Positions 17,406-25,445 of a stretch of DNA of 64,000 nt are shown here, in pieces. How positions within the stretch are numbered: the stretch's first letter is position 1; the number at the start of each line of letters is the position of its first letter. This DNA comes from Nitrosarchaeum sp. GTDB lineage: Archaea; Thermoproteota; Nitrososphaeria; Nitrososphaerales; Nitrosopumilaceae. Both the position numbers and the translations under genes were made by a program. The stretch is taken from positions 1-64,000 of the forward strand of contig NZ_JAILWF010000008.1 in NCBI RefSeq assembly GCF_025699065.1. The letters are read 5' to 3'. A model generated the notes under the pieces. That model was given only the letters and a program-made list of their open reading frames with translations, did no database searches and was not told the origin of the DNA.

Positions 17406-17499
17406 TATATTTTCACGATACCTCTCATATTCAACAATTAAGGCACTGTTATAATATTATAATTTAATCGAGACTCAATTTTTAAAACAAAATAAAATT

Positions 17500-17531
17500 T
17501 CTGAAAATAAAATAAAAAGAAGAAAAAGAAA
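17500..17531 (-). terminator. T-rich terminator of radA
   Basis: On the - strand, right after the radA TAA at 17533, a long stretch of T interrupted by C and A continues for about 40 nt. This matches archaeal oligo-T termination and separates radA from rlmN. Confidence 0.5.
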
Positions 17532-17532
17532 A

Positions 17533-18693
17533 TTACTCTTCTAATGACTCTAAATCATCATCAGAGTCAAGATCTTCAGTGGCTTGAACCATCTCTAGTT
17601 CGGTAGTTCCAGATGTAGATTCAACCAGTGTATCAGGTGTAGAATCAACAGTAGACTCGGTCATGGTTTCAGGTTCTTTCTCTTTTTTGGTTGCTTTTTT
17701 GGCTGCCTTTTTACCTGGCTTTTTCTCAGTATCTTCTAGGTCCATCACTCCTGCTTCACCCAATGCAAAGATTACTTCTTCTTCTGGATGGTGTGGACTA
17801 TCTACCATTCGGGCAATTCGTTTCTTGCCTGATTTCTTAAAGTATATTCGGTATGTACTTGTGTGAGCAACTACGTTTCCACCTATTGGTCTAGTTGGAT
17901 CACCAAAGAAAACATCAGGAGATGCCATTACTTGATTTGTGGCAATTGCGGCACAGTTGTAAGTTTCTGCAATTCTAGACAACATGTGAACAAAATGATT
18001 TAGTTTTTGTTGTCTATTTGACAATGTTCCTCTACCAAGATACTCGGCACGGAACAATCCAACTGCAGAATCTGCAATGATTAGTCGAATATTGTTTTCT
18101 TCGATTATAGGACCAGCTTCTTCGAGGATCAATGTTTGATGTGCGCTGTTATATGCACGTGCTACAATTATTCTGTCAAGAACTTTTTCTGGATCCATTT
18201 CATGTGCTTGTGCAATAGATACAATTCTTTCGGGTCTGAAAGTGTTTTCTGTATCAATATACAAAACACCACCATCCAATCCACCTTCTGTTTTTGGTTT
18301 TTGAACCATTACAGCTAGTGTATGCGCAAATTGTGTTTTACCTGAACCAAATTCACCATAGACTTCTGTAAGAGCCTGGGTTTCAATACCTCCATCAAAT
18401 AGGGTATCAAGACAGTTAGTACCAGTTGTAATTTTACCAATATCTTGTCTGCGTTTGTACACTTCACTTGCAGTAACAAAATCTCTGGAGATCAATCCAG
18501 TTTCAACCAGATGTTGTCTTGCTTTGTTTACAATTTTTTCTGCAGTGTCTTTTTCCATTCCAGTTATTTCTGCAATTTCCACAGGACCTCTTACGATAAG
18601 ATCCATAACATTGTGTACTCCTGCGTCGGATAATTTTCTAGTAGTTACAGGACCTACGCCCTCCAAACTATCTAATCTTAAATCTTCTACCAT
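17533..18693 (-). CDS. radA: DNA repair and recombination protein RadA, with long charged tail
   Basis: 386 residues. HhH DNA-binding domain (LDSLEGVGPVTTRKLSDAG), polymerisation motif region (FVTASEVYKRR), Walker A GEFGSGKTQ, Walker B LIIADSAVG, L1/L2 regions and the ATNQVMASPDVFFGDP segment. It forms the strand-exchange filament in homologous recombination. Typical RadA ends after the MDLEDTE region; here about 65 extra residues follow, first Lys/Ala-rich (KKAAKKATKK), then Ser/Thr/Asp/Glu-rich. The start is ATG 18693, set by a TATA box 27 bp upstream. Confidence 0.97.
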   Translation of the reverse strand: MVEDLRLDSLEGVGPVTTRKLSDAGVHNVMDLIVRGPVEIAEITGMEKDTAEKIVNKARQHLVETGLISRDFVTASEVYKRRQDIGKITTGTNCLDTLFDGGIETQALTEVYGEFGSGKTQFAHTLAVMVQKPKTEGGLDGGVLYIDTENTFRPERIVSIAQAHEMDPEKVLDRIIVARAYNSAHQTLILEEAGPIIEENNIRLIIADSAVGLFRAEYLGRGTLSNRQQKLNHFVHMLSRIAETYNCAAIATNQVMASPDVFFGDPTRPIGGNVVAHTSTYRIYFKKSGKKRIARMVDSPHHPEEEVIFALGEAGVMDLEDTEKKPGKKAAKKATKKEKEPETMTESTVDSTPDTLVESTSGTTELEMVQATEDLDSDDDLESLEE

Positions 18694-18716
18694 ACCGTAT
18701 GGTACGGTACTAGTAC
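18690..18716. promoter_or_regulatory. Overlapping palindromes at the radA start (candidate operator)
   Basis: Three nested palindromes fill the space from the TATA box into the start codon: CCATACCGTATGG (18690-18702), ACCGTATGGTACGGT (18694-18708, 6-bp arms) and GTACTAGTAC (18707-18716). A protein bound here would cover the transcription start. Confidence 0.55.
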
Positions 18717-18723
18717 TTTATAA
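18717..18723 (-). promoter_or_regulatory. radA TATA box
   Basis: TTATAAA on the - strand, centred 27 bp before ATG 18693, as expected for a leaderless archaeal transcript. Confidence 0.7.
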
Positions 18724-18778
18724 CGTTATTGTTTTGAAAAATGATCGCAAAAAGATAACTTGTTATAACAATTTTGAT

Positions 18779-18961
18779 CTAACGTCTCTTTCTTCTTTGT
18801 CCAGGTTTATTTTGTCCTGGAAATCTACCCAATTCAAATCGTTTTTTGAAGTTACTCTTGTTTCTAAGACTAGAGTTTGTACCAACAATTTTTCTTCCTT
18901 CAACTTTAGGAGTTTGTCCTCTTACTTTACCTGCTTTGGTAAGTGAACCGTGAGTTGCCAT
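18779..18961 (-). CDS. rps30e: 30S ribosomal protein S30e
   Basis: 60 residues, strongly basic. MATHGSLTKAGKVRGQTPKV is the S30e N-terminal pattern, and the protein ends in RRKRR. S30e is found in eukaryotes and a subset of archaea. It is upstream of radA on the same strand with a separate promoter region between. Confidence 0.93.
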   Translation of the reverse strand: MATHGSLTKAGKVRGQTPKVEGRKIVGTNSSLRNKSNFKKRFELGRFPGQNKPGQRRKRR

Positions 18962-19002
18962 AATTTAATCATCTAAAATAGCAAATTTATGTATTTGTAT
19001 GA

Positions 19003-20727
19003 TTACCAGTATTTTGTCTTAATTGTTTCAATGACGTGTTCATGTTCTTTACTTTTATGACGTGCATATCTTTCCATTGCGCCTAAAGGAATGCCTCCCA
19101 ATGATCTTGCAATTGCATTAAAGAAATATCTTTGTGGTCCTTTTGCACCGGTTTTTGTCATGAATTTTTGAATTCCGTATTTGAAATTATGTTGCCAAGT
19201 TTTATAGAGTACACCTAGTTGTGCAGGTGTCATTTCGTTTCCAATGTTAAAGAAATCAGATTTTTCTAATAATCCAATTGGAACAAAGGTAAGAGCTGTA
19301 GCAGTAAACATTGAATCTGGTTGTTCATGTTCTAATTCTGTGATTAAACGAATAGTATCCCAAGAATCTTCAGGTTGTTCATCATTGTCAAGTCCCATAA
19401 TCAAAGTAAATGCTGGAATCCAATAATCTTTATTCAGAGTTTTTACACCTTCTTTTACTACCCAATGCCATTCACTTGGATCATATGGAGCAAGTTTTCT
19501 ATCGGCATATTTTCCAATTAATCTCAAACTTCCTGTTTCAAAACCAGCTTGAATTCCAATCATGTTATCAGGACTAGATTTGATTATTCGTGAAAGGTTT
19601 GGAATTAGTTTTTCATCAGCTATTGCACCTGCCAAAGTACCATGAGTTGGGTTTGTATGGCCTACACCAGTTGACATGATAGCAGTAAATAGTTCTTCAA
19701 GTGCTTCTCTATTAGGTTCCATTCCTTTTGCAGTTCGAGGATCCATTCCATATACAAAAATATCATCGCTGTGAATCCAGGCAGATTTTGCACCACCTTT
19801 TTTGATGTTAACTTCAATTTCACGTTTGACTTTTTCCGGTGAATAATATCTCAATGATCTTAATGTAACATCACAGAATTTACAACCTCTACCACATCCT
19901 CGCATCACTTCAACCATTCCATGCATGCTTGGTTCTACAATTTCAGGAATTTCATCTAAATCTGGTCTATCCCAAAAATTTACAAATCTCCCATGAATTT
20001 TTTTTCCATTTCTCTCAAATTCTTTTATGTTTACTTTAAAGTCACTACGTTTTCTAAAAGGATCCATATTTTCAAAGTCGCCATTAATTAGATAATTGAA
20101 AAATCTGCCCGCGTGTCCATCAATTTCTGGAGCAATACCACCAAGTTCTCCTTCCAATATAGCATAGATACCAAATTCTTCAATTTTTTCGGGATCATAG
20201 TTGTATTGCCAAGTACCAGAAGCACCAGAAATAACTTTAGCTTTACTTCCGGTTTTTAGTTTTGCAGTTTTAATTCGTCGATGTAATTCTGTGTTGTAAA
20301 ATTCATCATAAGAAGTTTGTTTACGTCCATATGTGAAAGTCATTGTAACAGGACCCATTCCTAATGGATCCATTTCATATGTACCAACAACTTGTGTATC
20401 AGGTCCAATGAATTTTTCAATGTGATCTGGATGTGCAACAACAACATCTTCACGTCTAAATCCATCACGGAGTAAACCTGCCTCTACTTTACGTAATCCA
20501 TATGGAGCGTAGTTTGCCACACCATTTGTGTGAGGAATGTAATTACAAATAAAATCAAATAAAATCTTTGGAGTAACCTGATTTCCTAGAATCTTATACA
20601 AAAGACTTTTCTTATCACGATTTGGGTCTACTGCAGGAGCACATCCGAAAAACGTAGCTAGAGATAAACCACGATACGGAGACATTAATGTACGATCTGC
20701 TGTTAATACTATCTTTGGGGTACCCAA
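19003..20727 (-). CDS. Large radical SAM enzyme with B12-binding-like N-terminus
   Basis: 574 residues from TTG 20727. The radical SAM Cys motif CGRGCKFCDVTLR lies near residue 278. The N-terminal 230 residues (VLTADRTLMSPYRGLSLATF, VVVAHPDHIEKF, SGASGTWQYNYDPE) have the length and motif spacing of a B12-binding module, though DxHxxG is not evident. C-terminal parts include QAGFETGSLRLIGKY and the helical end. This architecture is shared by archaeal B12-radical SAM proteins, including GDGT ring synthases; assignment to a tetraether-lipid role is only a possibility. It is upstream of S30e on the same strand. Confidence 0.75.
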   Translation of the reverse strand: MGTPKIVLTADRTLMSPYRGLSLATFFGCAPAVDPNRDKKSLLYKILGNQVTPKILFDFICNYIPHTNGVANYAPYGLRKVEAGLLRDGFRREDVVVAHPDHIEKFIGPDTQVVGTYEMDPLGMGPVTMTFTYGRKQTSYDEFYNTELHRRIKTAKLKTGSKAKVISGASGTWQYNYDPEKIEEFGIYAILEGELGGIAPEIDGHAGRFFNYLINGDFENMDPFRKRSDFKVNIKEFERNGKKIHGRFVNFWDRPDLDEIPEIVEPSMHGMVEVMRGCGRGCKFCDVTLRSLRYYSPEKVKREIEVNIKKGGAKSAWIHSDDIFVYGMDPRTAKGMEPNREALEELFTAIMSTGVGHTNPTHGTLAGAIADEKLIPNLSRIIKSSPDNMIGIQAGFETGSLRLIGKYADRKLAPYDPSEWHWVVKEGVKTLNKDYWIPAFTLIMGLDNDEQPEDSWDTIRLITELEHEQPDSMFTATALTFVPIGLLEKSDFFNIGNEMTPAQLGVLYKTWQHNFKYGIQKFMTKTGAKGPQRYFFNAIARSLGGIPLGAMERYARHKSKEHEHVIETIKTKYW

Positions 20728-20779
20728 TACTCTTCAACGCAATAATTTCATGATTTATTTTAAACCTTGCTGACCAAAC

Positions 20780-21592
20780 TTAATAATTTTCTAGTATTCC
20801 AGCCTTATTCCTATGAAAATGACCAAATTCCATGTTTAAAATTAAATGATCACCATCAAACACTGTACCATCTTTACAAACCAAATCTTCTCCAACACAG
20901 CAACTCCCACAAATTCCCACACCACACTTCATCATACGCTCTAGACTTGCTTGAACAAACAATCCTCTAGAATGAGCTAGTTGGACAGTTTTGTACATCA
21001 TTATTTCAGGGCCACATGTGTAGATACCATCAAAACGAGTTTCATTTACAAGTTTTTCAACCATACTAGTAACAAACCCCTTCTCTCCATAAGTTCCATC
21101 ATCTGTAGTGATAATTACACGGTGAGGATTGTTTTTCAATAAATCATTTGCCAAGTCTTCAAAGAAAACTTCATTCTTTGATTTTGCACCAATTAGAACT
21201 GTGACATCGTCATTAGGTTTTATGTGTGTCAATAAACGCATCATAGGAACTAGTCCAGTCCCACCACCTACTAGCAAAAGTTTACCTTGTTTAAGATCAA
21301 ATGAATTTCCATATGGTCCTCTTACACCAATTTGCTGGCCTACCTTAACATTAAACAAACCCGTAGATGCTGGACCGTGTTTTCTAACAGTAAAAGCAGC
21401 TTTACCAGATTCTTGAGCAATCATCACACTCATTGGCAGTTCATTGATTCCAGGTATCCATACCATTGCAAATTGACCAGGAAGAACACTTGACATTACA
21501 TCGTCAGAAAAAATCAGAGTTCTAACAGTAGGTGTTTCATCAATTACTTTTTCAATTACACAAATTTTTGTATGATTAAGATTTCTTTGCAA
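20780..21592 (-). CDS. pyrK: Dihydroorotate dehydrogenase electron-transfer subunit (PyrK)
   Basis: 270 residues. Ferredoxin-reductase fold: FAD-binding (PGQFAMVWIPG, VRGPYGNSF), NAD-binding GGGTGLVPMM, and a C-terminal [2Fe-2S] motif CGVGICGSCCVG plus Cys in LVCKDG. It passes electrons from PyrD to NAD+, the class 1B system. Its start overlaps the end of pyrD by 17 bp, so the two are translated together. Confidence 0.92.
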   Translation of the reverse strand: MQRNLNHTKICVIEKVIDETPTVRTLIFSDDVMSSVLPGQFAMVWIPGINELPMSVMIAQESGKAAFTVRKHGPASTGLFNVKVGQQIGVRGPYGNSFDLKQGKLLLVGGGTGLVPMMRLLTHIKPNDDVTVLIGAKSKNEVFFEDLANDLLKNNPHRVIITTDDGTYGEKGFVTSMVEKLVNETRFDGIYTCGPEIMMYKTVQLAHSRGLFVQASLERMMKCGVGICGSCCVGEDLVCKDGTVFDGDHLILNMEFGHFHRNKAGILENY

Positions 21593-22487
21593 GTCCTATC
21601 ATCTCATTTATTTTTGAATATCCTTTTCTTTTCATATATTGAAGTATTCCATTGTTAATATCATTAAAAACATGTATCCAATTATCACCAATTGCACTTC
21701 CTATTTGAATTGCAGATGCACCTGCCAAAATAAATTCAATCGCATCTTCCCATGTAGATATCCCACCACATCCAATTATAGGAATATCATATTTTGAAGA
21801 TATTTCATAAACACATCGTAAAGCAATAGGTTTAATCGGAGTACCAGATAGTCCACCGAATTTATTACTAAGTATTGGTCTTTGGGTTTCAACATCAATT
21901 GCAATAGCTCGTATTGTATTAATTGCAGTTATTGCATCAATACCAGAATCAACTGCAGCACTTACAGTATTAAGATAATGAGTTGTTCCCAGCCCTACTT
22001 TTGCAATTACTGGTACATGAGTAGAATTTTTTACAGTACTAACAATTTTTTTGACCAAATCAGGATCATCACCTACTTCTAATCCAACTTTGGCAACATG
22101 AGGACATGATAAATTCAATTCATATGCAATAACTTTTGAATTTTTAAACTGTTTAATCATTGTTGAAAAATCTTCAGGAATAGAGCCTACAAGACTGATA
22201 ATTATTGGAACATCTTTGTTAGGTTCTATCATTTTGGCAAAATTTGGAGCACCTGGATTTGATAATCCTACTGCATTAATCCATCCACCACCATTTATTC
22301 CAAATATTGTAGGATTTGGATATCCATCCCAAGGTTCTGTACTTAGGGATTTACTTACAACTGCTCCTGCACCTGAACGATAAAGTCGATTAAAGACATC
22401 TAATGAAATACCCAATATTCCGGAGGCCAGCATTGCAGGTTTTTCTAGCTGAATTTTTCCTATAGAAGTAACCAGGCTGGGTTCCAC
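21576..22487 (-). CDS. pyrD: Dihydroorotate dehydrogenase catalytic subunit (PyrD, class 1B)
   Basis: 303 residues from GTG 22487. FMN TIM barrel with KPAMLASGILG, NGGGWINAVGLSNPG, the catalytic-loop strand YELNLSCPHV (Cys as base, as in class 1B), FGGLSGTPIKPIALR and GCGGISTWEDAIEF. It oxidises dihydroorotate to orotate in pyrimidine synthesis and requires PyrK, encoded next. Confidence 0.93.
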   Translation of the reverse strand: MEPSLVTSIGKIQLEKPAMLASGILGISLDVFNRLYRSGAGAVVSKSLSTEPWDGYPNPTIFGINGGGWINAVGLSNPGAPNFAKMIEPNKDVPIIISLVGSIPEDFSTMIKQFKNSKVIAYELNLSCPHVAKVGLEVGDDPDLVKKIVSTVKNSTHVPVIAKVGLGTTHYLNTVSAAVDSGIDAITAINTIRAIAIDVETQRPILSNKFGGLSGTPIKPIALRCVYEISSKYDIPIIGCGGISTWEDAIEFILAGASAIQIGSAIGDNWIHVFNDINNGILQYMKRKGYSKINEMIGLAKKS

Positions 22488-22575
22488 TTTGAATCATGTA
22501 CGTGGTTTCGAATATAATAGTTGATTCACCGTGTTTTTAGTACCTTTTTAAAAGGAGACCTGAAATTAACTATTC

Positions 22576-24105
22576 ATGTATTCTGTAATCTTAACAGAAT
22601 TTGGAATCGTGGTTTTTAAAGATGAGAAACTCGAAAAAGCATTTCCTTTCAAAGATGCAGTTCGAGATTATATTTCTGTGAAAAAAAAGGAATCAAAATT
22701 AAATGAACTTGTGAATTACCTTGGTCCTCTTCAAAGAGGAATTTCAGTTAGTGATGAATCATTGATGACATTACTGAAAAAAAATTCCATAGATGCACAA
22801 ATGATGGAAGAATTAGAATTAGAAGAGATTCAGTCCACAAAACCACAAATTATTGTTGATTCAGGATTTGCAAAAAATATTTCAGAAGCATTATCAAAGC
22901 TAAGAGAATTTGCAATGGGATTATCATCATCAAAAGTTACAGAAGTTTCTGAGAGTCCAGATCTTCATATCATTCAAGCAATAAATTCTTTAGATGAGAT
23001 TGATAAAATTGCAAATGGACTTAGCTCAAGATTACGAGAGTGGTATGGTTTACATTTTCCAGAACTGGATAACATTATTGATAGCATTAATGGTTATTCT
23101 CAAATTGTTTTGGCTGGAAAGCGAGAATCATTAACAAAAAAAGTGTATGAAGAAGCAGGATTTCCAGATTCTAAAGCAGATATGATTGCTTTGCTTGCAT
23201 CAAAAAGTAGAGGAGGAGATATTTCAGATATCAATTTAGCAATTGTGCAATCAATTGCAAAACAAATTTTGAATTTCCATGACTTACGAAAAAAATTAGA
23301 AGCACATGTAGAGCTAGAAATGGAAACTGTAGCACCAAATCTTTCAGCAATTCTAGGAGCTGCCGTAGGTGCCAGAATATTAGGAAAAGCAGGAAGTCTA
23401 AAAAAATTAGCATCTATGCCAGCAAGTACTATTCAGATAATTGGTGCTGAAAAAGCATTGTTTAGATCATTAAAGACTGGTGCTCAGCCACCAAAACATG
23501 GATTATTGTTCCAACATGCTATGGTTCATGCAGCACCCAGATGGCAAAGAGGAAAAATTGCCAGAGCAATTGCTGCAAAGGCTGTGATAGCTGCTAGAGT
23601 TGATGTTTATGGAGAGGGTATCAATAAAATGTTATTAGAAAAATTAAACATAAGAGTAAACGAGATTAGTAAAAAATATGAAACACCTACTGAAAGAGAA
23701 ACCAGAAAACCCGAATTATTCAGAGAACATACTGGAGAATCTAGAAGAAGAGAAGGTGGAGATTTCAGAAGAAGAGAGGGAAGTGATTCTAGAAGAGAAG
23801 GTGGAGAATCTAGAAGAAGAGAAGGTGGAGATTTCAGAAGAAGAGAGGGAAGTGATTCTAGAAGAGAAGGTGGAGAATCTAGAAGAAGAGAAGGTGGAGA
23901 ATCTAGAAGAAGAGAAGGTGGAGAATCTAGAAGAAGAGAAGGTGGAGAATCTAGAAGAAGAGAAGGTGGAGATTTCAGAAGAAGAGAGGGAAGTGATTCT
24001 AGAAGAGAAGGTGGAGAATCTAGAAGAGAAAATAAAAATTACAGAGAAAGAACAGATTCAAAATCAAATAAAAATAAAAAGAGATCCAAGTTTGAAAGAA
24101 GATAA
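22576..24105 (+). CDS. nop5: C/D box sRNP core protein Nop5 with Arg/Glu/Gly repeat tail
   Basis: 509 residues. An N-terminal fibrillarin-binding domain, a coiled coil, and the Nop domain (ETVAPNLSAILGAAVGARI, GAEKALFRSL, PKHGLLFQH) match Nop5/Nop56/58. It scaffolds L7Ae and fibrillarin on guide RNAs for 2'-O-methylation. After about residue 385 the chain becomes tandem repeats of GGESRRRE and GGDFRRREGSDSRRE, unlike the short Lys-rich tail of most archaeal Nop5. The fibrillarin gene starts inside its last codons. Confidence 0.95.
   Translation: MYSVILTEFGIVVFKDEKLEKAFPFKDAVRDYISVKKKESKLNELVNYLGPLQRGISVSDESLMTLLKKNSIDAQMMEELELEEIQSTKPQIIVDSGFAKNISEALSKLREFAMGLSSSKVTEVSESPDLHIIQAINSLDEIDKIANGLSSRLREWYGLHFPELDNIIDSINGYSQIVLAGKRESLTKKVYEEAGFPDSKADMIALLASKSRGGDISDINLAIVQSIAKQILNFHDLRKKLEAHVELEMETVAPNLSAILGAAVGARILGKAGSLKKLASMPASTIQIIGAEKALFRSLKTGAQPPKHGLLFQHAMVHAAPRWQRGKIARAIAAKAVIAARVDVYGEGINKMLLEKLNIRVNEISKKYETPTERETRKPELFREHTGESRRREGGDFRRREGSDSRREGGESRRREGGDFRRREGSDSRREGGESRRREGGESRRREGGESRRREGGESRRREGGDFRRREGSDSRREGGESRRENKNYRERTDSKSNKNKKRSKFERR
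23733..24030. repeat. Tandem repeats coding the Nop5 tail
   Basis: Units of 24 bp (GGESRRRE) and a longer variant of 45 bp (GGDFRRREGSDSRRE) are repeated with almost no sequence change. All units are multiples of three, so a second frame stays open as a Glu-rich reading. Near identity indicates recent expansion. Confidence 0.9.
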
Positions 24106-24766
24106 TTTTGAATTTTTTTGGATAAATTCAGATGGTGAAAAAAAACTAGCTACTGAAAATTTAGTCATAGGTAATCAAGTATATAATGAAAAATTAATTA
24201 CAAAAAAAGGGACAGAATATAGGTTATGGGATCCTTTTAGAAGCAAATTAGCTGCCGCAATAATGAATGGATTAGAAATATTTCCATTTAAAGATAAATC
24301 ATCCATATTATATCTTGGAGTATCAACGGGTACAACAGTTAGTCACATTTCAGATATTGTTGGACCATCAGGAATTATTTTTGGAGTTGAACATGCTAGT
24401 AGAGTAGCACGAGATTTCTTAGACAGAGTTGCATCACATAGAGCAAATATAATTCCAATTTTACAAGATGCAAGAAAACCAAAAGAGTATTTTTCAGTAT
24501 TTGGCAAAGTTGATGTAGTTTATGTAGACATTGCACAGCCTGATCAAACAAACATAGCTATAGAAAACTGCAAAATGTATCTTAAGAAAGACGGATATTT
24601 CTTTTTAGTAATAAAGACCAGAAGTATAGATGTAACAAAATCTCCAAAAAGAATTGTTGAAGAAGAGATACAAAGAATGGAAGTTCATTTTGAAATTCTA
24701 CAAGTAATAGATCTTCATCCTTATGACAAAGACCATGCAATGGTAATTGCAAAGTTCCTAAAGTGA
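24092..24766 (+). CDS. flpA: Fibrillarin-like rRNA/tRNA 2'-O-methyltransferase
   Basis: 224 residues from TTG 24092 (MKEDNFEFFWI). This gives the family length and overlaps the nop5 end by 14 bp; the frame stays open 414 bp further upstream only because it crosses the nop5 repeat. Motifs: EYRLWDPFRSKLAAAI, SAM motif I YLGVSTGTTVSHIS, GVEHASRVARD, DARKP, VDVVYVDIAQPDQ, and catalytic Lys in VIKTRSID. It is the methyltransferase of C/D guide RNPs, encoded with its partner Nop5. Confidence 0.95.
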   Translation: MKEDNFEFFWINSDGEKKLATENLVIGNQVYNEKLITKKGTEYRLWDPFRSKLAAAIMNGLEIFPFKDKSSILYLGVSTGTTVSHISDIVGPSGIIFGVEHASRVARDFLDRVASHRANIIPILQDARKPKEYFSVFGKVDVVYVDIAQPDQTNIAIENCKMYLKKDGYFFLVIKTRSIDVTKSPKRIVEEEIQRMEVHFEILQVIDLHPYDKDHAMVIAKFLK

Positions 24767-25384
24767 TTTTTTACTCAATATTTGTTGAGTAGGTTTCCAA
24801 CTTTTACGCACAAAAATAGGAAGTACTTGATTGAGGTTATAATAAGATGCAACAAAATCAATTGTTTTTGAATCAGATGGATATCCACTTCCTAAATCAT
24901 ATTTTTTTCTAAGTTTTAGTATAGCCCTATCTCTAGTAACTTTAGCAATTATTGATGCAGCAGATACCACAATAAATCTACTATCAGCATGATGATATGA
25001 ACGAATTTTTTTATGTTTAGATAGTTTTGCTATTTCTTTTCCAAATCTTTTTGGATTTACATCACATGAATCAACGTATGAAGTATCAGGATTTAATTTT
25101 GAAATGACTTTTGCCATATATTTAGCCTCCAAATGATTAAGATTGTGTTTGAACACATTGGCATCAATTATTTTTGGAGAAATTTTTGCTACATAGTAAT
25201 TATCAACTAATAGGATTATTTTTTTATAAAGTTCTTCTCTCGATTTTGGAGTTAATTGTTTTGAATCTTTTACACCTAATTTAGATAGCTTAGAAATATT
25301 TTTTTTTGATATAATAATGCCAGCGATTACAAGGGGACCAAGCATAGAACCACGTCCAGCATCATCAATTCCACAAATCAGCAT
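24758..25384 (-). CDS. rnhB: Ribonuclease HII
   Basis: 208 residues from ATG 25384 (MLICGIDDAGRG); a longer frame to 25405 is possible. The first catalytic block reads DDAGRG where DEAGRG is usual, an Asp replacing the second acidic residue. Further blocks: SYVDSCDVNP (third Asp) and HHADSRFIVVSAASIIAKVTRDRA (fourth Asp plus binding residues). It removes RNA from RNA-DNA hybrids. Its stop overlaps the convergent fibrillarin gene by 9 bp. Confidence 0.92.
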   Translation of the reverse strand: MLICGIDDAGRGSMLGPLVIAGIIISKKNISKLSKLGVKDSKQLTPKSREELYKKIILLVDNYYVAKISPKIIDANVFKHNLNHLEAKYMAKVISKLNPDTSYVDSCDVNPKRFGKEIAKLSKHKKIRSYHHADSRFIVVSAASIIAKVTRDRAILKLRKKYDLGSGYPSDSKTIDFVASYYNLNQVLPIFVRKSWKPTQQILSKKSL

Positions 25385-25445
25385 TGATTCTGTCTTAAAA
25401 CACATGTATTAAACCGTTATAGGTAAATGAAATATAGATTAAGAA

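Noticed and set aside
18455-18946. 163-residue + frame opposite radA and S30e
   Set aside because: Both - strand genes are certain; the + frame is Ser/Phe-rich shadow sequence with no motif.
23733-24030. CRISPR array
   Set aside because: Repeats are contiguous, in-frame and without spacers; the same holds for the arrays at 1-126 and 27665-27808.
23678-24091. Glu-rich N-terminal extension of fibrillarin
   Set aside because: It is the second frame of the nop5 repeat. Fibrillarin is complete from TTG 24092. Kept as a finding only for possible expression.
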